A DNA stretch of 64,000 nucleotides from Owenia fusiformis (GCA_903813345.2 CAIIXF020000235.1:245659-309658), one strand, 5' to 3'. Counted from the first letter of the stretch, positions 11,401-26,400 are shown. Translations and numbers: made by a program. The notes: generated from the letters alone by a model not told the origin.

Positions 11401-14400
11401 GCGGAAGTACAACTTATACAGAACAGTATGAAAAAAAGCTGACTGATCCATGGACAGAAGATAGAACTAAACACTCAGATGAATATCTAGGTAAATATAC
11501 AAAGTGATACAAAACATTTTAATAACTCAGCCATCCATTTTAGCCATTGGTCAAAAATCGTATTTGACACAATCAAAAAGGATAGGTATCGATATGGTGA
11601 ACTGAATTCTGAAACAATGTTTTTCTCTTAAACCAATTATTGAAAACATTCTGTAAAAAAACGGTATTTTATGAATGTTGACTGATTGACAACGATTTAA
11701 TGCGAAACTTATTGATATATTTTTATTTAACTGTTTACATTTTTTGTTTTTAGTGCAATTGTTTTTGCTCCTTTCTACAAATTCTTGAGAATGAATTGAG
11801 TTTGAACAAAATAGCATATACAACATATTTTTAGACCTCTCAATATTAAGCCTATATTTATACAAAGGAATTTTTGGTTGAATTTTAAAAAAGTATTCAA
11901 AAAATTAAAACAAAATCCCTCAAAATAAATAAAAATCAAGATAAACCTTAACAATTTAATGCGAAAATTATTTAGAAATATTCTATATAACTGTTTTTGT
12001 AAACATTTTTTTGTTTTTAGTGCAATTGTTTTTGTTCCTTTCTACCAATTCTTGAGAATGAAATAAAATGTCTTTCCGAACCTTTTAATGACGATTAAAT
12101 TGACGATGTGTAAAATATTTGAATTTTTTGATGACTGGTTTAAGAGAAACGTGTGTTCAAAAAGTTCACCATATCGATGCCAATCCTTTGTTTAATGTCC
12201 TTTCATTCTTTTCAGTTTTATTGGCCATGGTCTATTTCAAATGACCACGATTGAATGGTTATTTTACAAAATATCCTCAAAACGCCAGTCTAGTGTCTGT
12301 TGGCTAAATGGAACGCATTGGGTGAATTCTGATAACACGCTCACTGCCCAGATATTGGGTAATGGATCCTTCTTATCTCTTGTTCCAACTCTCTGATGCT
12401 CCTAAAGGGGCATAGCTAGAATTTACTAAGGGGGGTCTAATTTTCTTCAACAGGGGGTTTGTTTTATAAGAAAATGGGGGGAGGCTTCGTTCAACGGAAA
12501 CGGTTAAAATGAACCAATTATTATTACGAAATATAGTGTGTAATTCATCAAATAGCTAGTCGAACGGGCGATTCAATGTGTGCATAGAAATAATCATCTT
12601 TCTGAGAGTTGGGTTCGTTGTCATCCTGGAGCTTGTTATCCCACCGAATGAAGTTAGGGGGGATATAGGAAAGCGTCCATCCTACCATCCGTTCGTCCAT
12701 TTAAAAATATATTTAAGGACAATCTAGCAACTGGGAACGGTGCGTTTTTATTAAACAGAAATACAATGCATAATCTGTTCTGAATTGATGAACGTGATCC
12801 AATTCACGTTCAATTTGTAAGATGCATAATGCACATCAAAATGATCGGAAGATAGAATCCCATGATTCTCAGTTGCATAGTTTGTCCATAAATGGCTTGT
12901 GTTAAATGGAGCGAGCTGATTTGTAAACTGGCTCAAACTTGGAGCCAGTTTTGAAAAAAAACGGTGCGTTTTTATTAAACAGAAATACAATGCATAATCT
13001 GTTCTGAATAGATGAACGTGATCAAATTCATCGATACTCATGCTTACAATGCAATTTACACGTCGTATAGTTTTGGCAGAAAATGACTTCTTGCAAAATA
13101 TCTTGAGATATATCAAGATTTACGTATTTTTATTTTCTTCTAATTTCCATGCAAATTATACGAGAATAAGATGCATAATGCACATCAAAATGATCGGGAG
13201 ACAGTATTTCATCATTTCCAGTCGCCAGATTGTCCCAAAATAGCTTATGTTAAATGGAGCGCACGAATTTGTAAACTGGCTCAAACTTGGAGCAAGTTTT
13301 GAAAAATGCGCGGTGCGTTTTTATTAAACGAAAATATGATGCATAATATATTGTAAATTGATGAACGTGATCTCATTCATCGATATTTATGCTTAGAATG
13401 TAATTTGCCTTCAATAATTTTGGTATGACATAACTTTCTGCAAAAACTACAATTATGTTAAGATTTATTAATTTTTCATTTTTTCTCATTTTCATAAAAG
13501 TTGTACGAGGATAAGATGCAAAATGCACATCAAAATGATCGGGAGACAGAATTTCATCATTTCCAGTCGCCAGTTTGTCCCAAAATAGCTTATGTTAAAT
13601 GGAGCGCACGAATTTGTAAACTGGCTCAAACTTGGAGCAAGTTTTGAAAAATGCGCGGTGCGTTTTTATTAAACGAAAATATGATGCATAATATATTGTA
13701 AATTGATGAACGTGATCCTATTCATCGATATTTATGCTTAGAATGTAATTTGCCTTCAATAATTTTGGTATGACATAACTTTCTGCAAAAACTACAATTA
13801 TGTTAAGATTTATTAATTTTTCATTTTTTCTCATTTTCATAAAAGTTGTACGAGAATAAGATGCATAATGCACATCAAAATGATCGAGAGACAGTATTCC
13901 ATCATTTCCAGTCGCTAGGTCGTCCCTAAAAAGCTTGTTAAATTCAGCGCACCGATTTATAAACTTCTTTGTGATTCCAGAAGCCAGCTTTTAATAGCCG
14001 ACTTCTTGTTGACTCTAAAAGCCGGCTTCTGTAGTACGTAAGAAGCCAGTTTGTAGTTTGTAAAAGCCGGCTTTTTGGTGACTCCAGAAGGCGGCTTCTG
14101 TGGTACGTAAGAAGCCAGTTTGTAAAAGCCGGCTTATTGGTGACTCCAGAAGCTGGCTTCTGTTGTACTTAAGAAGCCGGCTTTTAAAAGCCGGCTTCTT
14201 GTTGACTGCCGAAGCCGGTTTCTGTAGTACGTTAAAAGCCAGTTTGTAAAATCGGGTTTGCCTTCGAGTACTTCTGGTTTTTCTAGTTGATTTTGCAGAA
14301 AAGGGGGTGAACCCGGGGGGTTGAACCAAGGTTCCCTTTATAACGAAAGGGGGGTTAGAGGCGAATTTGGGGGGCTCTCAAGAGCCCAACGACCCCCTCT

Positions 14401-17400
14401 TGCTTCGCCCATTGGTAGTCTAGAGTTGTTGTAAGTATAAACAATATCTTTGAAATAGCAGCAAATATAAAAGTTTTGGGAATCATAACGGGCGTGTCTC
14501 TTATTTTGAACATGTTTTGTAAAATGGCCATAAAATCGTGACCAATGAAACTTATATTGAAAGAAAGAACATTGAAAGAGCTTTAATTGTGTCAAATATG
14601 ATTTGAATCCTATGCTTGATGACGGGGTCATTAATATTAATATTTGTTTAAGTTTCCTTTTTGTCTCACCCTGTAGTTAACCCATAAATTGGCCATAATA
14701 ATTTGTTGACTTATCTGCTGCATTTAAGCTATGGTTTAAGTCATTTGTCCAGCTATGTGGCAAAATTATAGGTACACGTTACAGTTTTTTTTGTATTTTC
14801 AAAAATAATGGTTATTTAACTTAAAAGAAAACGAACAAGTACACATGTGCAACATAGTTTTTGGACTTTCTTCTGCCAAATGTCATATACTTCAGCTCTA
14901 TAGTTTCAATTAAAATTCAATCATTTCTCGTTTTATAAGTTTCTCCCGATCACGCTTGATATATCAATAATAAAATGTCAGAATTACTCATTCAATACAT
15001 TTTGAAGTGTTGCGTGTAAGGTCGAAATATGACATTCTGACGTGTTAAAATATAGCGAACTACTGAAAATACTCCCTTTTAATTAATGTCTCAATGGATA
15101 CGATATTAGGCCAACGAAATAAATTATGAGTTTAATAGTTCAACTGACCCTATGGGAAAATTTGGTATCATAGCAAAGCTCAGAGAATTGTCTATGTCGT
15201 GTGATAAATAATTTGTGTTGGAATAGGTGACGTTGTCATGGAAACGGGCGTTGAACAAAAGATGTCCTTAATAAGAATAAAAAGTACAGCACCATTGCAA
15301 GGGATATCTGGTTCAGTCAATGTGCAACTTTGAAAGAATGAAAATTAAGGAATTGAAAGAATTTTAGTTTATCTTCAACATTTAACTCAAGATTATACAT
15401 ATTCTACTCTTTTTTGATTATTGTGATGTCATAATGGTCTATTTTGAATGAAAAACAGTTGGCCTCATATGAAATTATTAACACCATTAGATTGTGTAAT
15501 CTCAATTGTTTACAAATGTTACATTTATGTATATCAAATGAAAGCTACTGCTCTCAGGATTATTTTGGTATATAAATTGTAAACATTGATCATTTACTCT
15601 CTGAGATATTATGATATAAGGTGATTTAAATTGTGGCCTGAGTTACAGAAATTATCAGCAGTTCGGCATTATCGCAAATGACAAAATATTGGCGAATTTC
15701 TACCATTGTATACATTCTTATTGATATCATAACTTCGGTAGTATTTTGACCCTATGAGAAAAGTTGGTATCAATGCAAAGCTTTGACAACTGTCTATGAT
15801 TTGTGATATATGATTAGTGTTTAAACAGGTGCCGTTGCCATGGAAACGGGCATTGAGCAATAGGTATCCTTAATAAGATTGAAATACGTATAGGAATGGG
15901 CATTTCCAGCCAGTGATCCAAATATGTATATTTTATTAATAGCAATTGTGTGGAAATGACCAATTTTTATCAATCTTGAACTATAATGACTAAATGATTC
16001 TATATATTAAATTTTTAATAGTGTTATTGTGACATCACAATAGCGGATTTCAAATGAGAAACAGTTTGCTTTACATGGTCTCCGTGAAACTGATATCTTC
16101 CATGATTACAATTGCAAAAGAATATGCACTTTATGGATATCAAATTAAAGCTAGTGCAATAACGAGTATTATGATAAGTAAATCAACATGATTAGATCAA
16201 GCTATGCCGTGGTTTCATGCTTTTGAATCTGGGGTATCAGTGGTTATAGACACAAAATACTGTAAGAGAGGTCTGAGACTAACATCTTTTATGCTAGTCC
16301 CGGGAGAGGTGGAACAACTTTTTATCCTGATCGATGAGTCTGAAAGTCGCAAGAAAAGTGTTTTCCTCAGTACATACGGTATGTTGTCATGTATGTCTCA
16401 TATCAGACAAAGCTTTATAAACATTTAAAGTCACTAATTTAAGTAAATACTCCTATTGTGATGTCATTATAATAAATGATTTACAACTTTTGGTGTTTTT
16501 TAAAGTTGCACTAAACTGTTTTACTCATTTTAGACATGGGCGTGATTTAGAAATAATTATATTCATTAATTCCGATTGGCTTGGTCTCCTTATTAAAAAC
16601 TATTTAGAAAAGTACCCAAAATAAATTATTTTTCGGTGAAACTTATAAATTGTTCTTAATGATTTGAAAGTTTCATGTTCATTAAAGAAATAGCAGGGCG
16701 TTCAAAACTTTTGGACCCCCTCGTATATGAATTTTGTGAAGACTAATTATACCACTTTCGGAATCCATCGAGCTGTCTTTGTAAGGGATAATTGTTCACA
16801 AGAATTATTTTTTTGTGAAGTCGATTATAAATATTTTTGTTATTGAAATGCGTACAAATGAGAAACTAATGCATATTTCTACTTTGGTTCAGCCTTCAAA
16901 TTTTGAAATCACGACATGTCCATATATGGCAAAAATATCAATGTTGCACTCCATGAGCCAATCATCCATGATAACTTCACATACTGTACGGCATGGTCAC
17001 ATGACCTCAAAAAGTCTGCAAAAATATTCCTTCAATAAATTCATGGTTATTTGAGGATTCTTTTCATGTAGTCGACTATTGGATAAGTATCAATCTTATA
17101 TTGTGAAATATACTTTAAAAATAATTAGCAATTTAATTTGTATACAATCAACAATTTTAAAGAATGATTTCATAAGAATTTATCATTCAATCAAGTTAGG
17201 AATACTGTGTTTATATACAGTGTGTCCCATAAAAAACGCAACAAAGCATTGTAAAATCACAAAACCAGTGATGATTACATCAATTTCATTTAGTTTATCA
17301 TGAAGCCACGTGTCTCCCCTTTACAATGGTATGTTATTTGTTCATATCTGATCATAGACCACTGAAAAATCATTGTTTTTTCGTACATGGGTGAAAAGGC

Positions 17401-20400
17401 CTTTGTGCCAAGTAATGAAATATCAATCAACTGATCCTTAATTGTGCAATCAGGTAAATAATTATGTAATTGGTACTGGGGATTAAATTTTTGTCACAAA
17501 ATTTACATAACACAAGTTTCTGATTTAGATTTAGTAAGAAAAAATGAAAAGAAAATTTAACTTTAAGTATTCATCAGTATTCTTGTTGGTTCAGGTAACA
17601 AAATGCAAGACATATGGAAAAAAGTGGCATAGACAGTCGTTGTCTGTCATCTTATGAAAGATTACTTATGAAAGATTACATTCCATGCCCTTTCGCATGA
17701 CCACTATTTAACACTGAGACTGGCCTTTGTGTCCATGTCGCACACCTCTTTGAATCATCTGGGGTTCTGGCGGAGGGCAGCAACCTCATTGGTGACTCTT
17801 TGTTGCAATGTCTAAAACTTGGCCCAGAGCAGATTTTGGCACGTTGTGCAAAAGGAATGATTATTCAGTGGTCCATGGTTTTATATGAATAACTGACATA
17901 CCATTGGAAAGAGGAGACATGTGGCTTCCTGGTAAACTAAATCAAATTGATGTTATCATCACTGGTTTTGTGATTTTACAATGTTTTTGTTTGTTGCGTT
18001 TTTTATGGGACACACTGTAAATCAAATTCTGGTTCTGGCATCGCCTATTTGAAGGAGTTGCTATGTTTAAATGGGAATTATTTGAGCTAAGGACAATGTC
18101 TATCAAGGCACAACCAGGGATAGGGCCTTTTATGGAACAAAAATGCGAACTACTATGGATTGACGGGATACCACTGTGGCCTTCTAAGGAACAACCATGA
18201 CCATGTAGTAATCTACAAGAGTCTTCCTTGAAATCACTGTTGTGCTGGTACTGGGCCTTCTATGAAGCCACTGTCCCTTATTCTAAAAATTCTAAATGCC
18301 AATCAGGACCTTCTATGCAGACACCATCATATGTATGGAAATCATTAAGGTCTTATTTGGACCTAGTGTTTCCATCATTGAAAAAACGAAGGCCCTCCTT
18401 CAAGGAACTGTCTTTGTTGTTTTTTTGTTTTTTATACATAGATTTATTCCTTTAGTTAACAATTATAGACATGCAATTGATTGCAAAAGTTTTATAAAAA
18501 ACATTAGCGGCAATTTTAGACAATATGAATAGGAATGCATTAACATTTAAAAATTCATCAAAGTAATGTTATAACTCATATAAGAAACTATAATCCCATG
18601 GGCCAGGGATGAGTTAACACATGCATGCAAAAATTAGCCAAACCAATCAATTTGGCTCAGACTTTGATCCACAAAATGGCTCATTAGTTCTATTAATTTT
18701 TCATTTAATGAATTATCCAAATCTTCATCACCATACAAAAGAACTGAATTTTGTCGGGTTTACGAAAAACACCGACCGCCGACCACTGACCACCGACCAG
18801 TCACTCTCCACAGTTGGGTACACGTGGTCGGTGGTCGACTGTCGGTCTTTTACATGAAGATGAAAAGATGCAAAATTAGAAGAAAAACTAAAACTGGGAA
18901 TCAAATGACTATAGTACCTTTACAAGGTCGTGATTTAAAAATGTATTTAATCATTTCAAATCACGATGAAAAACGTAACATCGTCGCGGTGTGTAATGTC
19001 TTATTTTTAAGTGATGTCTCAGTTGTTAGAAGACCAATTTCATTCTGGTTAGTAACTTTGGATTATGATGAGAAAACGCACGTAACATTGCATAAGTTCA
19101 TTAATTAGAAACGCAATTAACAAAAACACACTTAACATTGTCGGTGTTCACGTCGTAACGTAATGTTTGATTTCTCAGTTGTTCAACCTCAACTGGTAAA
19201 AACTACATTCAATATGACAAAAGAAACTTTCTAATGGTGTACTGAAATAGTTAGTCACTTTTAATCCCGATAAGAGAACGCACGTAACATCGTGTTCAGA
19301 ATTCAGTAGGCTATGACGATAACAAATCATTTTTATTTCGAAATTGTACGTTAGATTATAGTAAAAAATTAGGATAGATAGAAATGATAGGTTGGTTAAT
19401 GGTAGGGAAGGAATCTAAGGCAGGACAATTGAATCGAGAGGAGACGGTCATGCCCAATTTGTTTGCTAGCCTTTCGTTGAAAGGAACAAAATCGATAAAA
19501 AAACGTTGCCTGCGATTGACATTCAAAATCGAATTATTAATATTTTAAGGCTACAAATATGGTCGGTCTTTTACACATTTTCTTCAAACCCTGTTTTGAG
19601 GCTACCAGTGGAAAACACCGACCGGTCGGTGGTCGGTGGGGTCGGTCTTTTTCGTAAACCCAATTTTGTCAACTGTGTTCCAACTCTGAACCAAAAGATG
19701 AAGATCTGTCTTTAGTCTTTTATGGTTCCACTATTTTGGATCTTCAAGGATATTCTCTAAGGCCAACTAGGGAGCACTAGGGGCTATAAACACAACACTA
19801 ATACTCTAATACCTATTAGGGTACAAATCGGGTCAGCATGTATGAAGTATGGTGGTCTGTCTGTCATTCTCTGTCTGTCCAGACATCTCCTCCGCCTAGA
19901 CCGTTTGACTCTGAGCTCCCATACTTGGTCAACATACTAAGTTGATTGGTGGACATTCTACGAAGATCAGAGGTCAAAGTCATTTAAAGGTAAAAGGTCA
20001 ATATCTTTGTATTTGGCTTTTTAAGACCCTTGATCTGTGCTATGACCCTTGACGACCAATGATTAGGTGCCCGGAGGTCAAGGTCAACTTTGTGGGGCAA
20101 GGTCATTCCCAGATCAAATGCATCTGGGGCTGTTGTGACCTTTGGCGACCAATGATAAGGTGTTCTGAGGTAAAGGTCATTACCAGGTCAAATATCAATA
20201 TCTAGGTATTTTGAAATTTAAGATTTCTGGGGCTATTTTTACCCTTGGTGACCAATGATTTGGTGACCTGAGTTCAAGGTCAATATTTACAGGTCAAGGT
20301 TATTCCAAGATCAGAGGTCAATGCCTTGGTATTTGGCGTTTTAATGAATTTGGGACTGCTTTGACCCTTGGCGACCCATGATTAGGTGACTTGAGGTCAT

Positions 20401-23400
20401 GGTTATTCCAAGATCATAGGTCAATATCTAGATATTTGGTGATGTTAGGTCCTTGGGGCTGCTGTGACCCTTGACGACCATTGATTAAGTAACCTAAGGT
20501 CAAAGTCAAGTCAAGGTCGAGGGTTGCTATCTAAGTAAGTGCCTTAAGGGCTATTGTGACCCTTGTCGACCCATGATTACGTGATCTGAGGTCATACCAA
20601 GATCAAAGGTTGATATCTAGATATTTGGTGTTTTAAGAGCCTGGTGGGCTGTTGTGATCTTTGGCAATCCATGACAAGGTGACCTTAGGGTTAAGGTCAA
20701 CATTATATTTGTCAAGATCTCAAGAACAAAGTTCGACACTTACTTAAAGGATACTGTAACCCTCAGTGACTCATGATTAAGTGACCTGAAGTCAAAGTCA
20801 ATGTTTCTTGGCCAAGGTCATATTAAGGTCAAACGATCAATACAGACGAGCATTTGATGGGAGCTGTTGCCATGTGGAGCTGTTATGGACCCTTGGTGAC
20901 CCACTCGAATGGGTAGATTGCTAGTTCTAAGCAGCTGAACGTTTAACTAGGTAACTCTATGGTATTAAGTTTGGAGAAATTATTATCCCACCGAACGAAG
21001 TCCGAGGGGAATATAGAAAAGCCGTCCGTCCGTTCGTCCGTCCGTCCGTTCGTGTGTCCGGGCAATAACTCTAATAACGGTTGACGGATTTCATTCAAAT
21101 TTTATAGGCTTATGCCTTATGGGTGTAGGACCTCTGCTCGTGAAGGAATTTTCAATATGGCTGCTAAATTAAAAATGGCGGCCATTTTTCGGAAAAAATA
21201 TAATCTTTGATTACTCAAATACTAGTTGATGGATTTGGTTCAAATTTTATATGCTGTTGCCCAGGTACAAAGGAGCCTTGCTGAAGAAGAAATTTTCAAG
21301 ATTGCCACCATATTTCATATGGCGGCCATTTTTCGTAAAAACCGTTATCTTTGATAACTCAAATACCATTGAATGGATTTGGTTCAACTTTTACATACTG
21401 ATGCCTAGAAACACAGGAGCTCTGTTTCGAGAAGGGATTTTCAAAATGGCAGCTAAATTTCAAAATGGCCGCCATTTTTCATAAAAGAATGTAACCTTTG
21501 ATAACTCAAATACCAGTTGATTGATTTGGTTCAAATTCTATATGCTGATGCCTAGATACAAAGAAGTTCTGCTCAAGAAGACATTTTCAAGATGGCCACT
21601 GAATTTCAAAATGGCCACCATTTTTCGTAAAAAATCCACAATCATTGATAACTCAAATACCAGTGGATGGATTTGTTTCCAATTTTATATCCTGATTATT
21701 ATTATTATTATTAGACTCCAGATTGAAAATCTGGAGTCTATTGTTTTTGCCTGTTTTCTTTTTATTATTAGACTCCAGATTGAAAATCTGGAGTCTATTG
21801 TTTTTGCCTGTTTTCTTTTTTCGAAGAAACGGCATTCTATAGTTTTCGCCTTTTTCTTATTTTTATTAGACTCCAGATGAAATCTGGAGTCTATTGTTTT
21901 CGCCATTTTTCTTTATTAGACTCCAGATGAAAATCTGGAGTCTATTGCTTTTGCCAGTTTTCTTTATTATTATTATTATTCTTCTTCCTCCTTCCCAGAT
22001 TTCTCACCAACTAGAAGAGCTTACTTTAAGCTGCTTACATGATTAACTAGGGAATGTATCTGGGATGATGGGAAATTAGGTCAAATTTTTATCTAGGTCA
22101 AAGGTCAAGAACTAGGTCAAATCCAGTACTTTGTCACTTTTTCCCATTATCTCGGTCGTCCTTGAATATTTTTGATCCTGGTTTTTTTCATTGTGTTCCT
22201 CATAAAAAAGTAGAAAACCTAGGGTCCATTTAGTTTTTTGGTATCTCAAACCGATTTCGAGATATCAGTGTCCGAAAACGAGGTCCAAAAAAAATTTCAC
22301 CGAATCCAATGTCCAGGATATCAGTCTTATAGGGAATTTTCTCAGGATTCCGAATCTGAAAACCACATTTCGATCTGACTTCCGGTTCAGAAGTTATGGC
22401 GTTTTGAAAATTCAAAAATCGCTAAATTTGGTGCCCCATGTTAATTCAATGGGAAAAAATATTGTTTTGAAGTGTAAAATACGAGATATAAACTAAGCAC
22501 AGCTAAACATAATGGAAGCCCATAAAAGAAAGGGACCACAAGACCTTCTTTTCATAAAAATTTGGACACCAAAATGCCTAGGTCAAAATCTAGGTCAAAT
22601 TCAAAGTTTTTCCTTAATTTTGCGATTCTGACACTACAGATTAATTATATTCTTCGAAAATTTGTATACATGTAGCCAAGAGTGTGCTTATAGTGTTAGC
22701 CTTTTGCCGTCAGAAAGTATTTTGCCCCATTTTTGAGATATGGTGTCCGAAAAGTAGGTCAAAATAAAAAATTCTCAAAATTTGACGTTTGAGTTATGAA
22801 TTAAGTATAGCATTTTCTCAGGAATCCGAATCTGCAAACCAAATTTCGATACGACTTCCGGTTTGGAAGTTATGGCGTGTCCAAAAAGTAGGTCAAAATA
22901 AAAAGTTTCCAAATTTAACGTATGAGCTATGAATTAAGGATAGAATTTTCTCTGGAATCCAAATCTGCAAACCAAATTTCGATCCGACTTCCGGTTCGGA
23001 AGTTATGGCGTTTTGAAAGCTCAAAAATCGCTAAATTTGGTGCCCCATGTTATGTCAATGGGAAAAAAGATTTTTTTGAAGTGTAAAATACGAGATATAG
23101 ACTAAGTACAGCTAAACATAATGGAAGCCCATAAAAGGAGGGAACCTCAAAACCTTCTAATCTTGAAAATTTGGACAACAAAATGCCTAGGTCAAAATCT
23201 AGGTCAAATTCAAAGATTTTCCTTATTTTTGCGATTCTGACACTACACTTTAATTATATTCTTCGAAATTGTGTATACATGTAGCCAAGAGTGTGCTAAT
23301 AGTGTTAGCCTTTTGCCGTCAAAAAGTATTTTGAGCCACTTTTGAGATATGGTGTCCCAAAAGTAGGTCAAAATAAAAAAATCTTCAAATGTAACGTATG

Positions 23401-26400
23401 AGTTATGAATAAGGGGTAGAATTTTATCAGGAATCCGAATCTGCAAATCAAATTTTGATTCGACCTCCTGTTCGGAAGTTATGGTGTTTTGAAAGCTCAA
23501 AAATCGCTAAATTTGCTGCCCCATGTTATGTCAATGGGAAAAAAGATTTTTTTGAAGTGTAAAATACGAGATATAGACTGAGTACAGCTTAATATAATGA
23601 AAGCCTATTAAAGAAGGGGACCTCGAAGGCTACTTAGCTCCAAAATTTGGACACCAAAATGCCTAGGTCAAAATCTAGGTCAAATTTATAGTTTTCCCTT
23701 ATTTTTGCGATTTTGACACTATATTTGAATGATTTGCTTAAAAATTTTGTATACAGGTAGCAAAGAGTATGCTAATAGTGTTAGCCTTTTGCCGTCAGAA
23801 AGTATTTTGACCCACTTTTGAGATATGGTGTCCGAAATGTAGGCCAAAGTAAAAAGTTTTCCAAATTTAACGTATGAGTTATGAATTAAGGGTAGAATTT
23901 TCTCAGAAATCTAGATCTGCAAACCAAATTTCGATCCGACTACTTCTTCTGAAGTTATGGCGTTTTGAAATCTCAAAAATCGCTAAATTTGGTGCCCCAT
24001 GTTAAATCAATGGGACCGAATAATTTTTTGAAGTATAAAAATACGAGATATAGAATGAGTACCGCTAAACATAATGAAAGCCCATAAAAGAAGGGGACCT
24101 CAAAAGCTACTTTCCTTCAAAATTTGGACACCAAAATACCTAGTTCAAAATCTAGGTCAAATTCTTAGTTTTTTCTTATTTTTGCAATTCGGACACTACA
24201 CTTCAATGATATTCTTCGAAATTTTGTATACATGTAGCAAAGAGTGTGCTTATAATGTTAACTTTTTACCACAAGAAGTTTTTAGACCCACTTTTGAGAT
24301 CTGGTGATCGAAATGTAGGTCAAAATAAAAAGTTCTCCAAATTTAACGTATGAGTTATGAATTAGGGGCATAATTTCCTAAGGAATCCGGATCTGAAATT
24401 AAAATTGCAATCCAACCCCCGGTTAAGATTCTAAGCCATTTTGAAGTTTGAAATTCGCACTTGCCTGTATTCACGATGCAGATTGATCAAATAAACTTTC
24501 AAAAAGTCCTACATACCCTACTTTACCTCCCTACCTACTCAGCTACTTATTTGACTACTTACTCAATTGCTTAATTAGTTATTACTTACTTAGCTACTTA
24601 CTCAGCTACTAACTCAGCTTTTTACCCAGTTACTTACTCAGCTACTTACTCAACTACTACTAAGGTACTTACTCAACTAATTACTCAGTTACTTACTCAG
24701 CTCTTTACTGATCTATCTAGGTCAAATAAATCTGGAGTCTTAAATTGAACTTGTTCAATTTCACAAATCTAGTTATTATTATTCTTTATTATTATACTGG
24801 AAGCCTTTTCTCGACAACCATAAGGTATCCAATTTAGATCATTATCCAGTCAATTCAGGTCCAGTATCTAGTTCCTGGGAAATTGGGTCAAATTTTTATC
24901 TAGGTCAAAGGTCAGGAACTGGGTCAAATCCAGTACTTTGTCACTTTTTTCCATTTTCTCGGTCGTCCTTCAATATTTTTGATCCGGGTTTTTTTCATTG
25001 TGTTCCTTATAAAAAAGTAGCAGAGCTAAGGTCGATTTAGTTTTTTGATATCTCAAACCGATTTCGAGATATCAGTGTCCGAAAACGAGGTCCAAATAAA
25101 AGTTCTCCGAATCAAATGTCCAGGATATGAGTCTTATAGGAAATTTTCTCAGGATTCCGAATCTGAAAACCAAATTCGAATCAGACTTCCGGTTCGGAAG
25201 TTATGGCGTTTTGAAAGCTCAAAAATCGCTAAATTTGGTGCCCATGTTAAGTCAATGGGAAAAAAGATTTTTTTGAAGTGGAAAAATTTAAATATAGACT
25301 GAGTTCAGCTAAATATAATGAAAGCTTTTAAAAGAATGGACCTCAAAAGCCATCTAGCTTCAAAATTTGGACACCAAAATGCATAGGTCAAAATCTAGGT
25401 CAAATTCAAAGTTTTTCCTTATTTTTGCTATTCTGACACTACAGATTAATTATATTCTTCGAAATTTTGTATGCATGTAGCCAAGAGTGTGCTTATAGTG
25501 TTAGCCTTTTGCCGTCAGAAAGTATTTTGCCCCACTTTTGAGATATGGTGTCCGAAAAGTAGGTCAAAATAAAGAATTCTCCAAATTTAACGTGTGAGTT
25601 ATGAACTAAGTATAGAATTTTCTCAGGAATCCGAATCTGCAAAGCAAATTTCGATCCGACATCCAGTTCGGAAGTTATGACATTTTTAAAGCTCAAAAAT
25701 CGCTAAATTTGGTGCCCCATGTTATGTCAATGGGAAAAAAGATTTTTTTGAAGTGTAAAATACGAGATATAGACAAGTACAGCTTAAAATAATGAAAGCC
25801 TATGAAAGAAGGGAACCTCGAAGGCTACCTAACTTCAAAATTTGGACACCAAAATCCCTAGGTCAAAATCTAGGTGAAATTCATAGTTTATCCTTATTTT
25901 TGCGATTCTGACACTACACTTTAATTATATTCCTCGAAATTGTGTATACATGTAGCCAAGAGTGTGCTAATAGCGTTAGCCTTTTGCCGTCAGAAATTAT
26001 TTTGACCCACTTTTGAGATACGGTGTCCAAAAAGTAGGTCAAAATAATTTTTTTTCCAAATTTAACGTTTCAGTTATGAATTTAGAATAGAATTTTCTCA
26101 AAAATCCGAATCTGCAAACCAAATTTCGATTTGACTTCTGGTTCCAAAGTTATGGCGTGTCCGAAAAGTAGGTCAAAATAAAAATTCGCCAAATTTAACG
26201 TATGAGTTATGAATTAGGGGTAGAATTTTGTCAGGAATCCGAATCTGCAAATCAAATTTCAATCCGACTTCCTGTCCGGAAGTAATGGCGTTTTGAAATT
26301 TCAAGAAAAATCGATCTGATGGTATCCTGATAGAAAGTCAAGAGTAGAGAAGAAAATATTGAAAAATGCATCCATCCTTCCTTTCTGATCCTATCCTATC

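Noticed and set aside
14015-14329. 104-residue minus-strand frame with Arg/Lys/Phe repeats
   Set aside because: Its amino-acid repeats follow the GAAGCCGGCTTC array; there is no independent coding evidence.
24074-24307. 77-residue frame with a near-identical partner at 49603-49815 (minus)
   Set aside because: Shared only because both lie in body repeats of the Helentron-like family. Other body copies are interrupted, so no conserved protein is indicated.
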